In this document: piece after piece, positions 18,280-26,846 of the stretch
Position numbering within the stretch: the stretch's first letter is position 1
Layout of the letters: each line of letters opens with the position of its first letter
Assembly: GCA_945860595.1 (NCBI GenBank)
Contig: CAMAQV010000014.1
Coordinates: 1-58,539, forward strand
Source of the DNA: Comamonas sp. lk
Lineage (GTDB): Bacteria > Pseudomonadota > Gammaproteobacteria > Burkholderiales > Burkholderiaceae_C
Direction: 5' to 3'
DNA length: 58,539 bases
Program-made: the position numbers and the translations under genes
Notes under the pieces: generated by a model
Told to the model about the DNA's origin: nothing
Seen by the model: only the letters and a program-made list of their open reading frames with translations
Databases searched by the model: none

Positions 18280-18670
18280 AACCCAGCTGCTGCGGACCTG
18301 CCGCAAATTGTTTTTGCGGGGCCACGTGCTTGAGGTGCACATCGGCATCCACGACTTTGAGCAAGGCGCCCCGCAGCGTATGCGCTTCGATGTGGATTTG
18401 TACGTGCCCTACGCGCACTCCAACCCGGCGCGCGACCGCATTGAGGACATCGTCGATTACGACTTCATCCGCTCCATCGTGCGCCAGCGCACCGTGGCCG
18501 GACACATCAACTTGCAGGAAACACTGTGCGACCACATCGCTGACGACCTGCTTCTCCATCCCCATGTGCAAGCCGTACGCGTAGCCACCGCCAAACTCGA
18601 TGTCTACCCGGACTGCGAGGCCGTGGGTGTCGAAGTATTCCGCTTGCGCAATGCGCAGACAGCGCACTGA
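18272..18670 (+). CDS. Dihydroneopterin aldolase family protein (first FolB copy)
   Basis: 132 residues, the standard size of a FolB/FolX tunnelling-fold subunit. FLRGHVLEVHIGIHDFEQGAPQ carries the GIxxxE motif with the substrate-binding Glu, and VATAKLDVYPDCEAVGVEV contains the Lys near the C-terminus. FolB cleaves 7,8-dihydroneopterin to 6-hydroxymethyl-dihydropterin in folate synthesis; FolX epimerases share the fold. It overlaps the folM-like gene by 8 bp and is followed 26 bp later by a second member of the same family, so one may be the folate aldolase and the other an epimerase or a monapterin-specific form. Confidence 0.85.
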   Translation: MDETQLLRTCRKLFLRGHVLEVHIGIHDFEQGAPQRMRFDVDLYVPYAHSNPARDRIEDIVDYDFIRSIVRQRTVAGHINLQETLCDHIADDLLLHPHVQAVRVATAKLDVYPDCEAVGVEVFRLRNAQTAH

Positions 18671-18696
18671 GCGCACTGATCAACCAGGATTTCCCC

Positions 18697-19077
18697 GTGA
18701 CCCCAAATGCTGCGCCGACCATCGGCAAACACATACTCACGCTCACCGGCCTGCGCTTTGAGGCCAGCCTGGGCATTCTCGAATCCGAGCTGATCGCGCC
18801 GCAGCCGATACAGGTCGACGCCGAACTGCATCTGGGGGCGCAGCCCCTGCTGCCCAAAGACGACATCAACCATGTGCTGGACTACCGCAAAGTGCGGCAA
18901 ATCATCATCAGTGAATGCACGTCTGAGCACGTCAACTTGCTGGAAAGCCTGATTGGCAAGTTGGCGCACAGGCTGCTGCAACTGCCCGGGGTAATCGGGG
19001 TGCGCGTGAAAATTGCCAAGCTGGAGATTTTTGAAGACTGCGAAGTCGCCATCAAGGTTGAGACCGGTCTGTGGTGA
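18697..19077 (+). CDS. folB: Dihydroneopterin aldolase family protein (second FolB copy)
   Basis: 126 residues from a GTG at 18697. [25 protein letters not shown] holds the substrate-binding Glu, [21 protein letters not shown] is the middle helix, and [21 protein letters not shown] carries the Lys. Identity to the preceding FolB-like protein is low by eye, so this is an old duplication rather than a recent copy. It ends just ahead of ttcA. Which of the two is the true dihydroneopterin aldolase cannot be settled from sequence alone; this one has the more canonical C-terminal AKLE motif. Confidence 0.82.
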   Translation: MTPNAAPTIGKHILTLTGLRFEASLGILESELIAPQPIQVDAELHLGAQPLLPKDDINHVLDYRKVRQIIISECTSEHVNLLESLIGKLAHRLLQLPGVIGVRVKIAKLEIFEDCEVAIKVETGLW

Positions 19078-19093
19078 GTGCGAGAATCTGCAC

Positions 19094-20044
19094 ATGAATT
19101 CCCCTTGGATTGCCCCTGAAATCACCGAAGCCGAAGCGGTCGGCAGTACGCCCGACGCGGCGGCGCGCGCACTGAAAGTCGAGCGCGAAACCCACAAGCT
19201 CGAGAAACGCCTATGCCGCCAGGTCGGCCAGGCGATCATGGATTTCGGCATGATTGAAGAAGGCGACCGCGTCATGGTCTGCGTCTCGGGTGGCAAAGAT
19301 AGCTACGGCATGCTCGACATCCTGCTCAAAATGCAGCAGCGCGCGCCAGTCAACTTTGCACTGATTGCCGTCAACCTCGACCAAAAGCAGCCCGGATTCC
19401 CCGACCACATCCTGCCCGCCTACCTGAAGCAACTCGGCGTGTCTTTCCACATCGAGACGCAAGACACCTACAGCATCGTCAAAAAGGTAATCCCCGAGGG
19501 CAAGACCATGTGCAGCCTGTGCAGCCGCCTGCGCCGGGGCATTTTGTACCGCGTGGCCGATGAGCTCAAAGTCACCAAGATCGCCCTGGGCCACCACCGC
19601 GATGACATGCTGCAAACCTTCTTCCTGAACATGTTCTTCGGCGGCAAGCTCAAGGGCATGCCCCCCAAGCTGGTCAGCGACGACGGCGGCCACATCGTCA
19701 TCCGTCCGCTGGCCTATGTGGCCGAGAAAGACCTCACCCGCTGGGCCGCACACCGCGCCTTTCCCATCATCCCCTGCACCCTGTGCGGCAGCCAGGAAAA
19801 CCTGCAGCGCAAGCAAATCGGCAACATGCTGCGCGACTGGGAAAAGCAATACCCCGGACGCATCGAGAGCATGTTCACCGCCCTGCAAAACGTGGTGCCC
19901 TCGCACCTGATGGATACCAAGCGCCACGATTTCCAGAACATCCGCACCACCGGTGTGCCCGAACCCGAGGGCGACACCGCCTTTGACGCAGAAGAACTGC
20001 CCGCGCCGCGCGCGCCGGGCGGCGTGCAGCTGGTGCAGCTGTAA
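19094..20044 (+). CDS. ttcA: tRNA 2-thiocytidine(32) synthetase TtcA
   Basis: 316 residues. The PP-loop SGGKDS (about 68-73) binds ATP, and the cysteine pair of [10 protein letters not shown] (about 140) with the third Cys in [10 protein letters not shown] are the [4Fe-4S]/sulfur-transfer residues of TtcA, which thiolates C32 of certain tRNAs. The motif [22 protein letters not shown] is diagnostic. ATG 19094 is chosen because the 27 residues before it in frame overlap folB and do not look like TtcA. It follows folB by 16 bp. The C-terminus ends in an Ala/Pro-rich tail common in Comamonadaceae homologues. Confidence 0.95.
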   Translation: MNSPWIAPEITEAEAVGSTPDAAARALKVERETHKLEKRLCRQVGQAIMDFGMIEEGDRVMVCVSGGKDSYGMLDILLKMQQRAPVNFALIAVNLDQKQPGFPDHILPAYLKQLGVSFHIETQDTYSIVKKVIPEGKTMCSLCSRLRRGILYRVADELKVTKIALGHHRDDMLQTFFLNMFFGGKLKGMPPKLVSDDGGHIVIRPLAYVAEKDLTRWAAHRAFPIIPCTLCGSQENLQRKQIGNMLRDWEKQYPGRIESMFTALQNVVPSHLMDTKRHDFQNIRTTGVPEPEGDTAFDAEELPAPRAPGGVQLVQL

Positions 20045-20048
20045 AACC

Positions 20049-20669
20049 GTGCGTGCTTTTTGCGGCCGCCGTGCGGCCAGTCGCTGCGTACTGCTTCTCA
20101 TCAGCCTGGCGCTGACAGCGTGCGGAACGACCCGGCTGATCGACAGCGATGTGCGCAGCTTCGGCTCAGCCAAGGCCGCGCCTGCCACCAACAGCCCCCA
20201 GTTCTACCGCTTTGAACGCCTGCCCTCGCAGCAGGCCACCGCCAGCGCGCAGGACGGCCTCGAGGCGCTGGCAGCACCAGTACTGGCGCAGCGCGGTTTG
20301 GTGCTGGATGCCAGCGCCGCGCGCCTCACCGTCGAATTGCGCATGTCGGTGGATACCGTCAACCGTGTAGGCGGCTGGCGGGCTGAACACGGCCTCTTTA
20401 GCTCGGGCAACGGCTTGTGGTCCCAGCCGCTGGCACTGAGCTTGGAGCCGGCGCTTTACCGCTACACGGTGCAATTGCTTTTACGCGATGCAACGGACAA
20501 GTCGGTCGTGTTCGAAAGCAGCGCGCAACACGAGGGGCCCTGGTCGGACCGCAACAAAGTCTTGCCCGCCGTCCTGATGGCGGCCCTGCGCGACTTCCCC
20601 GCAGGCGCGGAGCAAACCCAGCGCGTACTGGTTGACCTGTTACCCGATGGCCCGCGTCTGCGGCCCTAA
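20049..20669 (+). CDS. DUF4136-type lipoprotein
   Basis: 206 residues starting at GTG 20049, four bases after the ttcA stop. A signal peptide with a lipobox ends in SLALTACGTT (Cys about residue 25), so it should be an outer-membrane lipoprotein. The mature part has the DUF4136-like layout (QFYRFERLPSQQ, then VLAQRGLVLDASAARLTVELRM, then SVVFESSAQHEGPWSD). The function of this family is unknown. It is in line with ttcA and the phosphatase gene downstream, and may be co-transcribed with them. Confidence 0.78.
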   Translation: MRAFCGRRAASRCVLLLISLALTACGTTRLIDSDVRSFGSAKAAPATNSPQFYRFERLPSQQATASAQDGLEALAAPVLAQRGLVLDASAARLTVELRMSVDTVNRVGGWRAEHGLFSSGNGLWSQPLALSLEPALYRYTVQLLLRDATDKSVVFESSAQHEGPWSDRNKVLPAVLMAALRDFPAGAEQTQRVLVDLLPDGPRLRP

Positions 20670-20707
20670 GGCGCGCCGCTACCCCGATTCTCAGCACCAA
20701 CCACCCC

Positions 20708-21367
20708 ATGCAACACGCCACCCACATCACCGCCGTGCGCCACGGCGAAACCGCGTGGAACGCCGTGTCCCGCTTGCAAGGTCAGCTCGACACCGATTTG
20801 AACGAACGCGGCCGCTGGCAAGCGCAGCGGGTGGGCCAGGCGCTGGCCGACAGCGGCATCGCCACCATCTATTGCAGCGACCTGCGCCGCGCCCACGCTA
20901 CCGCGCTGGCGATTGCGCAGCATAGTGCTATCGCGTCAACGGCCTTGCGCTTGGAGCGGGGTTTGCGCGAGCGCAGTTTTGGGGATTTCCAGGGCCTGAC
21001 CTATACCGAGGTCGGCGAATTGCATCCCGAGGAAGCCTTGCGCTGGAAACAGCGCGACCCGCTCTGGGCCCCGCCTGGCGGCGAAAGTTCCACTGCGGTG
21101 TACCAGCGGGTTACCGCCACGCTACACGCCATCGCCGCGCAGCATCCGGGCGAGCATATTGCGCTTGTCACCCACGGCGGTGTGCTCGACATGCTCTACC
21201 GTTTGGCCACCGGCCAGACCCTGAGCGCCCCGCGCACCTGGGAACTGGGCAACTGCGCCATCAACCGGCTGCTGTATGCGCCCGAGGCGCTCACCCTGGT
21301 CGGGTGGGCTGATACCCAGCATCTGGACGATGTGGATGGAGCCGCGCTGGACGAAGGCAGCGCCTAA
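20708..21367 (+). CDS. Histidine phosphatase (phosphoglycerate mutase-like / CobC-like)
   Basis: 219 residues. The phosphohistidine motif AVRHGETAWN (about 10-19) is followed by QGQLDTDLNERG, the RGLRERSFGDFQGLT segment with the catalytic Glu, and VTHGGVLDML with the second His. This is the cofactor-dependent phosphoglycerate mutase superfamily; members of this length are often annotated GpmB-like or alpha-ribazole phosphatase (CobC). No cobalamin-synthesis gene adjoins it, so a broad-specificity phosphatase is the safer call. It starts 38 bp after the DUF4136 gene and ends before convergent ruvB. Confidence 0.88.
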   Translation: MQHATHITAVRHGETAWNAVSRLQGQLDTDLNERGRWQAQRVGQALADSGIATIYCSDLRRAHATALAIAQHSAIASTALRLERGLRERSFGDFQGLTYTEVGELHPEEALRWKQRDPLWAPPGGESSTAVYQRVTATLHAIAAQHPGEHIALVTHGGVLDMLYRLATGQTLSAPRTWELGNCAINRLLYAPEALTLVGWADTQHLDDVDGAALDEGSA

Positions 21368-21422
21368 GTTAACTGAGTCGGGCGGCGACGAACTGGCATC
21401 TGCCACCGCTGTAGCCTCTGTT

Positions 21423-22529
21423 TCAATCGCCCAATAAATCCCCACCCGCCGGGCGCGGCGCGGTCACCCCCAGGTGCCGGTACGCAGCCAATGTGGCGAT
21501 ACGCCCGCGCGGCGTGCGCTGCAAATAGCCCTGCTGGATCAGATAGGGCTCGATCACGTCCTCGATCGTTTCGCGCTCCTCGCCGATGCTCGCAGCGATG
21601 TTGTCCAGCCCCACCGGCCCGCCGTCAAAGCGGTGAATCACCGCCTCCAGCAGCTTGCGGTCCATCACGTCAAAGCCCTGCGGGTCCACATCGAGCATCT
21701 GCAAGGCGCGGTTGGCAATGTCCAGGGTGATGGTGCCCACGCCTTTGACGTCGGCGTAATCGCGCACCCTACGCAGCAGCCGGTTGGCAATGCGTGGCGT
21801 TCCACGTGAGCGGCGGGCGATCTCAAAGCCACCTTCTTCGGCCATTGGCACCTGCAGCAAGCCTGCGCTGCGCGTGACGATGCGCTGCAACTCCGCGTGG
21901 CTGTAAAACTCGAGCCGCGCCACGATGCCGAAGCGGTCGCGCAGCGGGTTGGTCAGCATACCTGCGCGGGTGGTTGCGCCCACCAGCGTGAAGGGCTGCA
22001 AATCGAGCTTGATCGAGCGTGCTGCCGGGCCTTCGCCAATCATGATGTCGATCTTGTAGTCCTCCAAGGCGGGGTACAAGATTTCTTCGACCACCGGACT
22101 TAATCGGTGGATTTCGTCGATGAACAGCACATCGTTTTTTTCGAGGTTGGTCAGCAGCGCCGCGAGGTCTTTGGGCTTCTCGAGCACCGGGCCGCTGGTC
22201 TGGCGCAAATTGACGCCCAGCTCGTGGGCAATGATGTGGCTCAACGTGGTCTTGCCCAGACCGGGCGGGCCAAACAGCAGAACATGGTCCAGCGCCTCGT
22301 CACGCTTGCGGGCTGCGCCAATAAAAATCTCCAACTGCTCGCGCACCTTGGCCTGACCGACATAGTCGTCCAGCAGCTTGGGCCGCAGCGCCCGCTCCAC
22401 CGCCTCCTCGCCGCCGGACAGGGGGGCGCCGGAGACCATACGCGGGGCATCCACTGCGGCAGGCGCTGCGTTTGCCGTGCGGGCAGTCTGGGCGGGACGG
22501 GGCGAAAAATCGTCGGTCTGAATGGTCAC
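21423..22529 (-). CDS. ruvB: Holliday junction branch-migration ATPase RuvB
   Basis: 368 residues from GTG 22529. The protein drives branch migration of Holliday junctions with RuvA. Walker A is [13 protein letters not shown], Walker B is LFIDEIHRL, sensor ATTRAGML and the Arg finger region [15 protein letters not shown] are present, and the C-terminal winged helix ends in RTPRGRIAT. The in-frame extension upstream to 22829 overlaps the divergent TPR gene and is not RuvB-like, so the GTG is preferred. A 30-residue Ala/Pro-rich lead before the conserved start makes it slightly longer than the usual ~350. ruvA and ruvC are not in the window. Confidence 0.95.
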   Translation of the reverse strand: MTIQTDDFSPRPAQTARTANAAPAAVDAPRMVSGAPLSGGEEAVERALRPKLLDDYVGQAKVREQLEIFIGAARKRDEALDHVLLFGPPGLGKTTLSHIIAHELGVNLRQTSGPVLEKPKDLAALLTNLEKNDVLFIDEIHRLSPVVEEILYPALEDYKIDIMIGEGPAARSIKLDLQPFTLVGATTRAGMLTNPLRDRFGIVARLEFYSHAELQRIVTRSAGLLQVPMAEEGGFEIARRSRGTPRIANRLLRRVRDYADVKGVGTITLDIANRALQMLDVDPQGFDVMDRKLLEAVIHRFDGGPVGLDNIAASIGEERETIEDVIEPYLIQQGYLQRTPRGRIATLAAYRHLGVTAPRPAGGDLLGD

Positions 22530-22719
22530 GAATGGGCAGCCTGGGCAGGGGACACGGGGGCGATTGCGGGAAATCAGGCGGCCAGCGGCAGCGCCGGGCT
22601 GACTATAGCCCCGCTTTACCCAGGCCTTACCCGCGGGCCATGCGCCCGGTTCTTGCAAGCCGTCACAATGCCCGCACATCATGCGCTTGGCCACCCATGC
22701 CGCATACCGGAGGAAACAG

Positions 22720-23655
22720 ATGCAATTTTTGAACCGTACCCCATCCCTTGTCTGGCGCAGCCTTGGCGGCGCCCTCGCCCTGGCCTTGCTGCTGGTCTTG
22801 GGGACCGCAGGGGCGCAAACCGAACCCACTATGGACCAGGTCTACGCCGCCGCAAAAAGCGGTCAGCTCGACAAAGCACAGACCATGATCCAGCAGGTCT
22901 TGATCGGTCACCCCAACAGCGCCAAAGCGCACTACGTGCAAGCCGAAATCGCCGCACGCCAGGGGCAATTGCCGCGCGCCCGCGAAGCGCTGGCCAACGC
23001 CGAAAGGCTGGCCCCCGGCCTGCCCTTTGCCAAAGCCGAATCGGTACAAGCCCTGCGCACGCAAATCGGTGGTAGCGCCAGCGCTGCACCCGCCGCCGCC
23101 GCGCCCGCTGCCGAACCCGCGCCCGCCGCGAAGTCCCTGCCCTGGGGCCTGATCCTGCTGTTTGGCGGCGCGGGCATTGCGCTGCTGATTTTTCTGGTTA
23201 GCCGCGCCTCGCGCCCGCGGCCTTCTGTGTTTGGCAACAGCATGACTGCGGCCAGTCCCGGCCTGAACGGCCCGCAAACTTTTGGCAACCAGACGCCAGC
23301 TCCTCTGGGCCCCCAAGGCAGTGCGCCCTATGGACAACAACCAAACGGCCAGCAATACGGTCCGCAATATGGCCAGCAGTACGCGCCCAACCAAGGCCCC
23401 AGCATGGGCGGACGCATCATGGGCGGCGTGGCCACCGGCCTGGCCGTCGGTGCCGGCTTCATGGCCGCCGAAGCCATTGGCCGCAACCTCATGGGCGGCG
23501 AACAAGGCAAGGAAGCCAGCCCGCCAGCGGCCGCGCCCGACACGCACTACGCCCCGCCCGACGCCAACGCCGACATGGGCGGCCAGGACTTCGGCATACA
23601 GGACAGCGGTTCCTGGGACAGCGGCGGGGGGGATTCGGGCAGTAGCTGGGATTAA
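22720..23655 (+). CDS. TPR-containing membrane-anchored protein with Gln/Gly-rich tail
   Basis: 311 residues. A signal peptide or anchor ([16 protein letters not shown], about 18-33) is followed by one or two TPR-like helix pairs ([19 protein letters not shown], then [24 protein letters not shown]). Then come an Ala/Pro linker, a clear membrane segment ([21 protein letters not shown], about 137-157), a Gln/Gly/Pro/Tyr-rich stretch, a glycine-zipper-like segment ([19 protein letters not shown]) and an acidic Asp/Gly/Ser/Trp end. Probably a periplasm-facing envelope protein; no defined function. ATG 22720 is used since the N-terminal extension from 22681 lacks support. Confidence 0.75.
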   Translation: MQFLNRTPSLVWRSLGGALALALLLVLGTAGAQTEPTMDQVYAAAKSGQLDKAQTMIQQVLIGHPNSAKAHYVQAEIAARQGQLPRAREALANAERLAPGLPFAKAESVQALRTQIGGSASAAPAAAAPAAEPAPAAKSLPWGLILLFGGAGIALLIFLVSRASRPRPSVFGNSMTAASPGLNGPQTFGNQTPAPLGPQGSAPYGQQPNGQQYGPQYGQQYAPNQGPSMGGRIMGGVATGLAVGAGFMAAEAIGRNLMGGEQGKEASPPAAAPDTHYAPPDANADMGGQDFGIQDSGSWDSGGGDSGSSWD

Positions 23656-23679
23656 GAGCCGGCGGATTGCTGAGCGGCC

Positions 23680-24399
23680 GTGCAAAACAACGCGCCCGAT
23701 TTGTTGGACGACATCCAGGTTCTGGCCTTTGACGTCTTCGGCACCGTGGTCGATTGGCACGGCAGCATCGTGCGGGAAATGGCGGCTAATTACCCGCACG
23801 TGGACGGCAATGCCTTTGCCCTCGCATGGCGTGCGGGCTACCAACCCGCCATGCGCCGGGTGATGGCGGGAGAACTGCCCTGGACGCTGATCGACGATTT
23901 GCACCGGATTATTCTGGACAGCATCCTGCCGGACTTCGGACTGGCGCATCTGGCGCAGGCCGAGCGGGCCCGGCTGAACCGGGTCTGGCATCGCCTGGAC
24001 GCCTGGCCCGACGCAGTAGAAGGCCTGTCACGCCTCAAAAAGCGTTTTGTCATTTGCACGCTGTCCAACGGCAACCTGAACCTGCTCACCCGCCTGTCCA
24101 AACGCGCCGGCCTGCCCTGGGACTGCATCTTGAGCGCCGAAGTTTTTCGTGCCTACAAACCTGACCCGCGCACCTACGGCGGCGTGGCCAGCACCTTCGG
24201 TGTACGGCCGGATCAGGTGATGCTGGTGGCTACCCACCACGACGATCTGACCGCCGCGCGCAGCTGCGGATTGCGCAGCGCTTATATCGAGCGGATGTGG
24301 GAGTTTGGTACGCAACAACCCAAGGATGTGTCACTCAAGGCGGGTAACGATTTGCACGCCCAGGATTTTGTGGCGTTGGCGCAGAGGCTGGGTTGTTAG
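23680..24399 (+). CDS. HAD-superfamily haloacid dehalogenase, type II
   Basis: 239 residues from GTG 23680. HAD motif I is LAFDVFGTVVDWH with nucleophile Asp18. The motif II Ser/Asn is in ICTLSNGN (about 128), motif III Lys in FRAYKPDPRTY (about 159), and the acidic motif IV region is ATHHDDLTAAR. This arrangement, especially the SNGN and the missing Thr after DVFGT, is that of L-2-haloacid dehalogenases (type II), which hydrolyse 2-haloalkanoic acids. Many genome members act on other small substrates, so the substrate is unproven. Its 3' end overlaps convergent metW by 4 bp. Confidence 0.87.
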   Translation: MQNNAPDLLDDIQVLAFDVFGTVVDWHGSIVREMAANYPHVDGNAFALAWRAGYQPAMRRVMAGELPWTLIDDLHRIILDSILPDFGLAHLAQAERARLNRVWHRLDAWPDAVEGLSRLKKRFVICTLSNGNLNLLTRLSKRAGLPWDCILSAEVFRAYKPDPRTYGGVASTFGVRPDQVMLVATHHDDLTAARSCGLRSAYIERMWEFGTQQPKDVSLKAGNDLHAQDFVALAQRLGC

Positions 24400-24977
24400 C
24401 GCGCCAACTTGTAAACCGAAGTCCCCGCAAACCAGTTCGGCAGAAAGCGAACCGGCTGGCCGTCTTGCAAGCCGAAGCTGTCGAGGATCTGCAGACCATT
24501 ATTCACGGCCAATGTCCCCAGATCCGCATGCGTGCCGACTCGGATATTGGGCGTGTCGTACCACTGGTAAGGCAAGCGTTTTGTCACCGGCATGCGGCCG
24601 CTGAGCACACTCAGGCGGTTGGGCCAGTGCGCAAAATTGGGGAAGGCGACGATGCCCACACGCCCGACCCGCACCGTCTCGCGCAGCATGACCTCGGCGT
24701 TGCGAAGGTGTTGCAAGGTGTCGATTTGCAGCACCACGTCAAACGACGCGTCATCAAACATGGCCAGGCCCTGGTCCAGGTTGAGCTGGATCACGTTCAC
24801 GCCGCGCCGCACACAGGCCAGCACGTTGGCGTCGTCAATTTCAATGCCGTAGCCGCTGCAATCGCGCGTGGCTTGCAGGTGGGCGAGCATGGCACCGTCG
24901 CCGCAACCCAGATCCAGCACCCGCGAACCGCGCGGTACAAGCTCGGCAATAGCGTGTTGAATTTGCGCGTCGCTCAT
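24396..24977 (-). CDS. metW: Methionine biosynthesis protein MetW
   Basis: 193 residues with a class I methyltransferase fold: [15 protein letters not shown] (about 20-34) is the SAM-binding loop, and [10 protein letters not shown] plus [13 protein letters not shown] are MetW signatures. MetW acts with MetX in homoserine O-acetylation and methionine synthesis in many proteobacteria; it activates MetX rather than acting as a classical methyltransferase. The ATG overlaps the metX stop in an ATGA junction, so the two are translationally coupled and should share the metX leader control. Confidence 0.95.
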   Translation of the reverse strand: MSDAQIQHAIAELVPRGSRVLDLGCGDGAMLAHLQATRDCSGYGIEIDDANVLACVRRGVNVIQLNLDQGLAMFDDASFDVVLQIDTLQHLRNAEVMLRETVRVGRVGIVAFPNFAHWPNRLSVLSGRMPVTKRLPYQWYDTPNIRVGTHADLGTLAVNNGLQILDSFGLQDGQPVRFLPNWFAGTSVYKLAR

Positions 24978-26128
24978 ACCAGCACCTCCGCAGCCAGCGA
25001 CTCGAAATGCGAGCGAACCACGCCGTGGTAGCGCGGGTCATCCAGCAAGAACGCGTCGTGCCCGTGCGGGGCGTCAATTTCGGCATAGCTCACGTCGCGC
25101 TGCTTGTCCAGCAGGGCTTTGACAATCTCGCGGCTGCGCGCCGGGGCAAAACGCCAATCGGTGACAAAACTAACTAAGAGGAACTTGCAGCGGGCACGGG
25201 CCAGTGCGTGGCTCAGGTTCCCGCCGAAAGCACGCGCCGGGTCAAAGTAATCCAGCGCGCGGGTGATCAGCAGATAGGTGTTGGCATCAAAGTAATCGGC
25301 GAATTTGTCACCCTGGTAGCGCAGATAACTCTCGATCTGGAATTCCACGTCTTGCGTGCTGTAGCGGTAATCCTGGCTTGCACCGGCTTGGACAACCGTG
25401 CTGCGCAACTGGCGGCCGAACTTGGCATTCATCACGTCGTCGCTCAGATAGGTGATATGGCCAATCATGCGGGCGATGCGCAAGCCCCGTTTGGGCACCA
25501 CACCATGGCGGTAAAAGTTGCCCCCGTGGAAATCCGGGTCGGTCACGATGGCGCGGCGCGCCACTTCGTTGAATGCGATGTTCTCCGCCGTGAGGTTGGG
25601 CGCGCTGGCCACCACCACCGCGCGGCGCACGCGCTCCGGATACAGCAAGGCCCAGGCAATCGCCTGCATGCCGCCCAGGCTGCCGCCCATCACTGCAGCC
25701 AGCGTGCGGATGCCCAGCCGATCCAACAGCAGCGCTTGCGCGTGCACCCAGTCTTCCACCGTAACCACAGGGAAGTCCGCGCCGTAGACCTGGCCGTCCG
25801 GGCTATCGGGGTTGGCGTGCATAGGCCCAGTTGAGCCGAAACACGATCCCAGGTTGTTCACGCCAATGACAAAAAACCGATCGGTATCAACCGGCTTGCC
25901 CGGCCCCACCATGTTGTCCCACCAGCCCTCGGACTTGGCCTGCCCGGCGTAAACACCGGCAACATGGTGCGAGGCGTTGAGCGCGTGGCAGATCAAAACG
26001 GCATTGGTTTTTGCGGAGTTGAGTGTGCCGTAGGTCTCAAAAGCCAGGTCGTACTGGCGGATGGACGCACCGCTTTGCAGCGCAAGCGGTGCGTCGAAAT
26101 GCAGAGACTGGGGCGTGGCAACAAGCAT
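24974..26128 (-). CDS. metX: Homoserine O-acetyltransferase MetX (or succinyltransferase)
   Basis: 384 residues, an alpha/beta-hydrolase fold enzyme that acylates homoserine in methionine synthesis. The nucleophile elbow is [11 protein letters not shown] (Ser about 145), the oxyanion region is INALNAS-like [14 protein letters not shown], and the Asp/His pair is near FVTDWRFAP and [10 protein letters not shown]. Some MetX proteins use succinyl-CoA, which cannot be told here. ATG 26128 is chosen; a TTG five codons earlier lies inside the terminator hairpin. There is no separate Shine-Dalgarno: the poly-U tail of the hairpin runs straight into the start codon. Regulated by a SAM-II-like leader (see 26129-26235). 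Confidence 0.94.
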   Translation of the reverse strand: MLVATPQSLHFDAPLALQSGASIRQYDLAFETYGTLNSAKTNAVLICHALNASHHVAGVYAGQAKSEGWWDNMVGPGKPVDTDRFFVIGVNNLGSCFGSTGPMHANPDSPDGQVYGADFPVVTVEDWVHAQALLLDRLGIRTLAAVMGGSLGGMQAIAWALLYPERVRRAVVVASAPNLTAENIAFNEVARRAIVTDPDFHGGNFYRHGVVPKRGLRIARMIGHITYLSDDVMNAKFGRQLRSTVVQAGASQDYRYSTQDVEFQIESYLRYQGDKFADYFDANTYLLITRALDYFDPARAFGGNLSHALARARCKFLLVSFVTDWRFAPARSREIVKALLDKQRDVSYAEIDAPHGHDAFLLDDPRYHGVVRSHFESLAAEVLV

Positions 26129-26162
26129 AAAAAAACCCGGCAAAGCTCAACGCGGTGCCGGG
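26129..26162 (-). terminator. Intrinsic terminator hairpin directly before the metX start (attenuator)
   Basis: On the minus strand a 7-bp GC stem CCCGGCA...TGCCGGG (26162-26156 with 26142-26136) is followed at once by seven U residues and then the metX ATG. No gene lies upstream on this strand (the next gene is divergent), so it is not the end of another transcript; it should act as an attenuator. Its loop holds UUGAGC (26150-26145), complementary to GCUCAA at 26208-26203 in the 3' P1 strand of the riboswitch candidate, a plausible antiterminator pairing. Confidence 0.75.
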
Positions 26163-26183
26163 TCACGAATGGGGTGCGGACGT

Positions 26184-26235
26184 CCGTGTTTAGCTGAATT
26201 TATTGAGCGCCCGCAAGCTGGAGCAAATTGGCGCT
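26184..26235 (-). ncRNA. SAM-II (SAM_alpha-like) riboswitch in the metX leader
   Basis: On the minus strand P1 pairs AGCGCC (26235-26230) with GGCGCT (26211-26206). Loop 1 starts AATTTGC, and the 3' segment reads CAATAAATTCAGCTAAACACGG. The AUAAAU..AGCUAAA core matches the SAM-II consensus as I remember it from alphaproteobacterial metA/metX leaders (13 of 17 positions in that segment). It stands in front of metX-metW, the usual target class, and is followed by an intrinsic terminator. The pairing of loop 1 with the 3' segment was not fully resolved by eye, so the class assignment is probable rather than certain. Confidence 0.68.
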
Positions 26236-26399
26236 GAGGACATTGTAGTCGTGCAATCGGCGCGCCCAGTGCCGGTGACAGCGCGAACGTCGGATGGATG
26301 CACCCTCGCAACGGGTCATTACCATGGATTGATGCGGTTATAGTTCGCGGCGATTAAGCTTAAATATATTAGGCTAAAAAGTACAAGTTCGTTGGACAC

Positions 26400-26792
26400 A
26401 TGTCTTACGCGGGCCCTTTTTCAACTGGTAAACGAGCTATGAAGAGCATGTATTTGCGGTACCTGGCGATGGCCAGAACAGTCCATGAATCGGACACTCA
26501 CCTCACCGCAGTTGATGAAACCGGGAAACGCCTTTTAGAGGTGATTGCGCTGAGTCACGCGGAAAACCGACCGCTGACGGTGTCGGCTGCTATGGCTTTG
26601 GAGCCAATTGCCAGCCCGGGGACCATACACCGCAAGCTGGATTTGCTACGCGAGCTGGGACTGATTAACCAGATTTTTCAAGGCGATAACCGCCGTACGA
26701 AATACCTGGTACCCACACAAGTGACCGATACCTATTTTGATAACCTGGGGCAAGTTTTGGCAAAGGCTGCATGCGCTGACGAAAGCGCCTGA
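26400..26792 (+). CDS. Small winged-helix protein, MarR-like
   Basis: 130 residues if begun at ATG 26400; ATG 26439 (MKSMYLRY) is a good alternative, as neither has a clear Shine-Dalgarno. The middle reads as a winged helix: RLLEVIALSHAENRPLTVSAAMAL, then SPGTIHRKLDLLRELGLI (recognition helix), then a wing with GDNRRTKYLVPT. Probably a DNA-binding regulator. The upstream DNA (26340-26395) is AT-rich (cttaaatatattagg) unlike its surroundings and may hold its promoter. It is divergent from metX but about 270 bp away; no link to methionine is shown. A terminator follows at 26812. Confidence 0.65.
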   Translation: MSYAGPFSTGKRAMKSMYLRYLAMARTVHESDTHLTAVDETGKRLLEVIALSHAENRPLTVSAAMALEPIASPGTIHRKLDLLRELGLINQIFQGDNRRTKYLVPTQVTDTYFDNLGQVLAKAACADESA

Positions 26793-26811
26793 GGGTTTAG
26801 TCACCCGCACC

Positions 26812-26836
26812 AGCCGCTGTACGCAGCGGCTTTTTT
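26812..26836 (+). terminator. Intrinsic terminator after the winged-helix gene
   Basis: AGCCGCTG-tacg-CAGCGGCT forms a perfect 8-bp stem followed by a run of T. It lies 20 bp after the stop of the winged-helix gene. Confidence 0.88.
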
Positions 26837-26846
26837 ATGCCCGCAT

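Noticed and set aside
20708..21367. CobC (alpha-ribazole phosphatase) as a firm call
   Set aside because: No cobalamin-synthesis genes are adjacent and the motifs are shared by the whole histidine phosphatase family.
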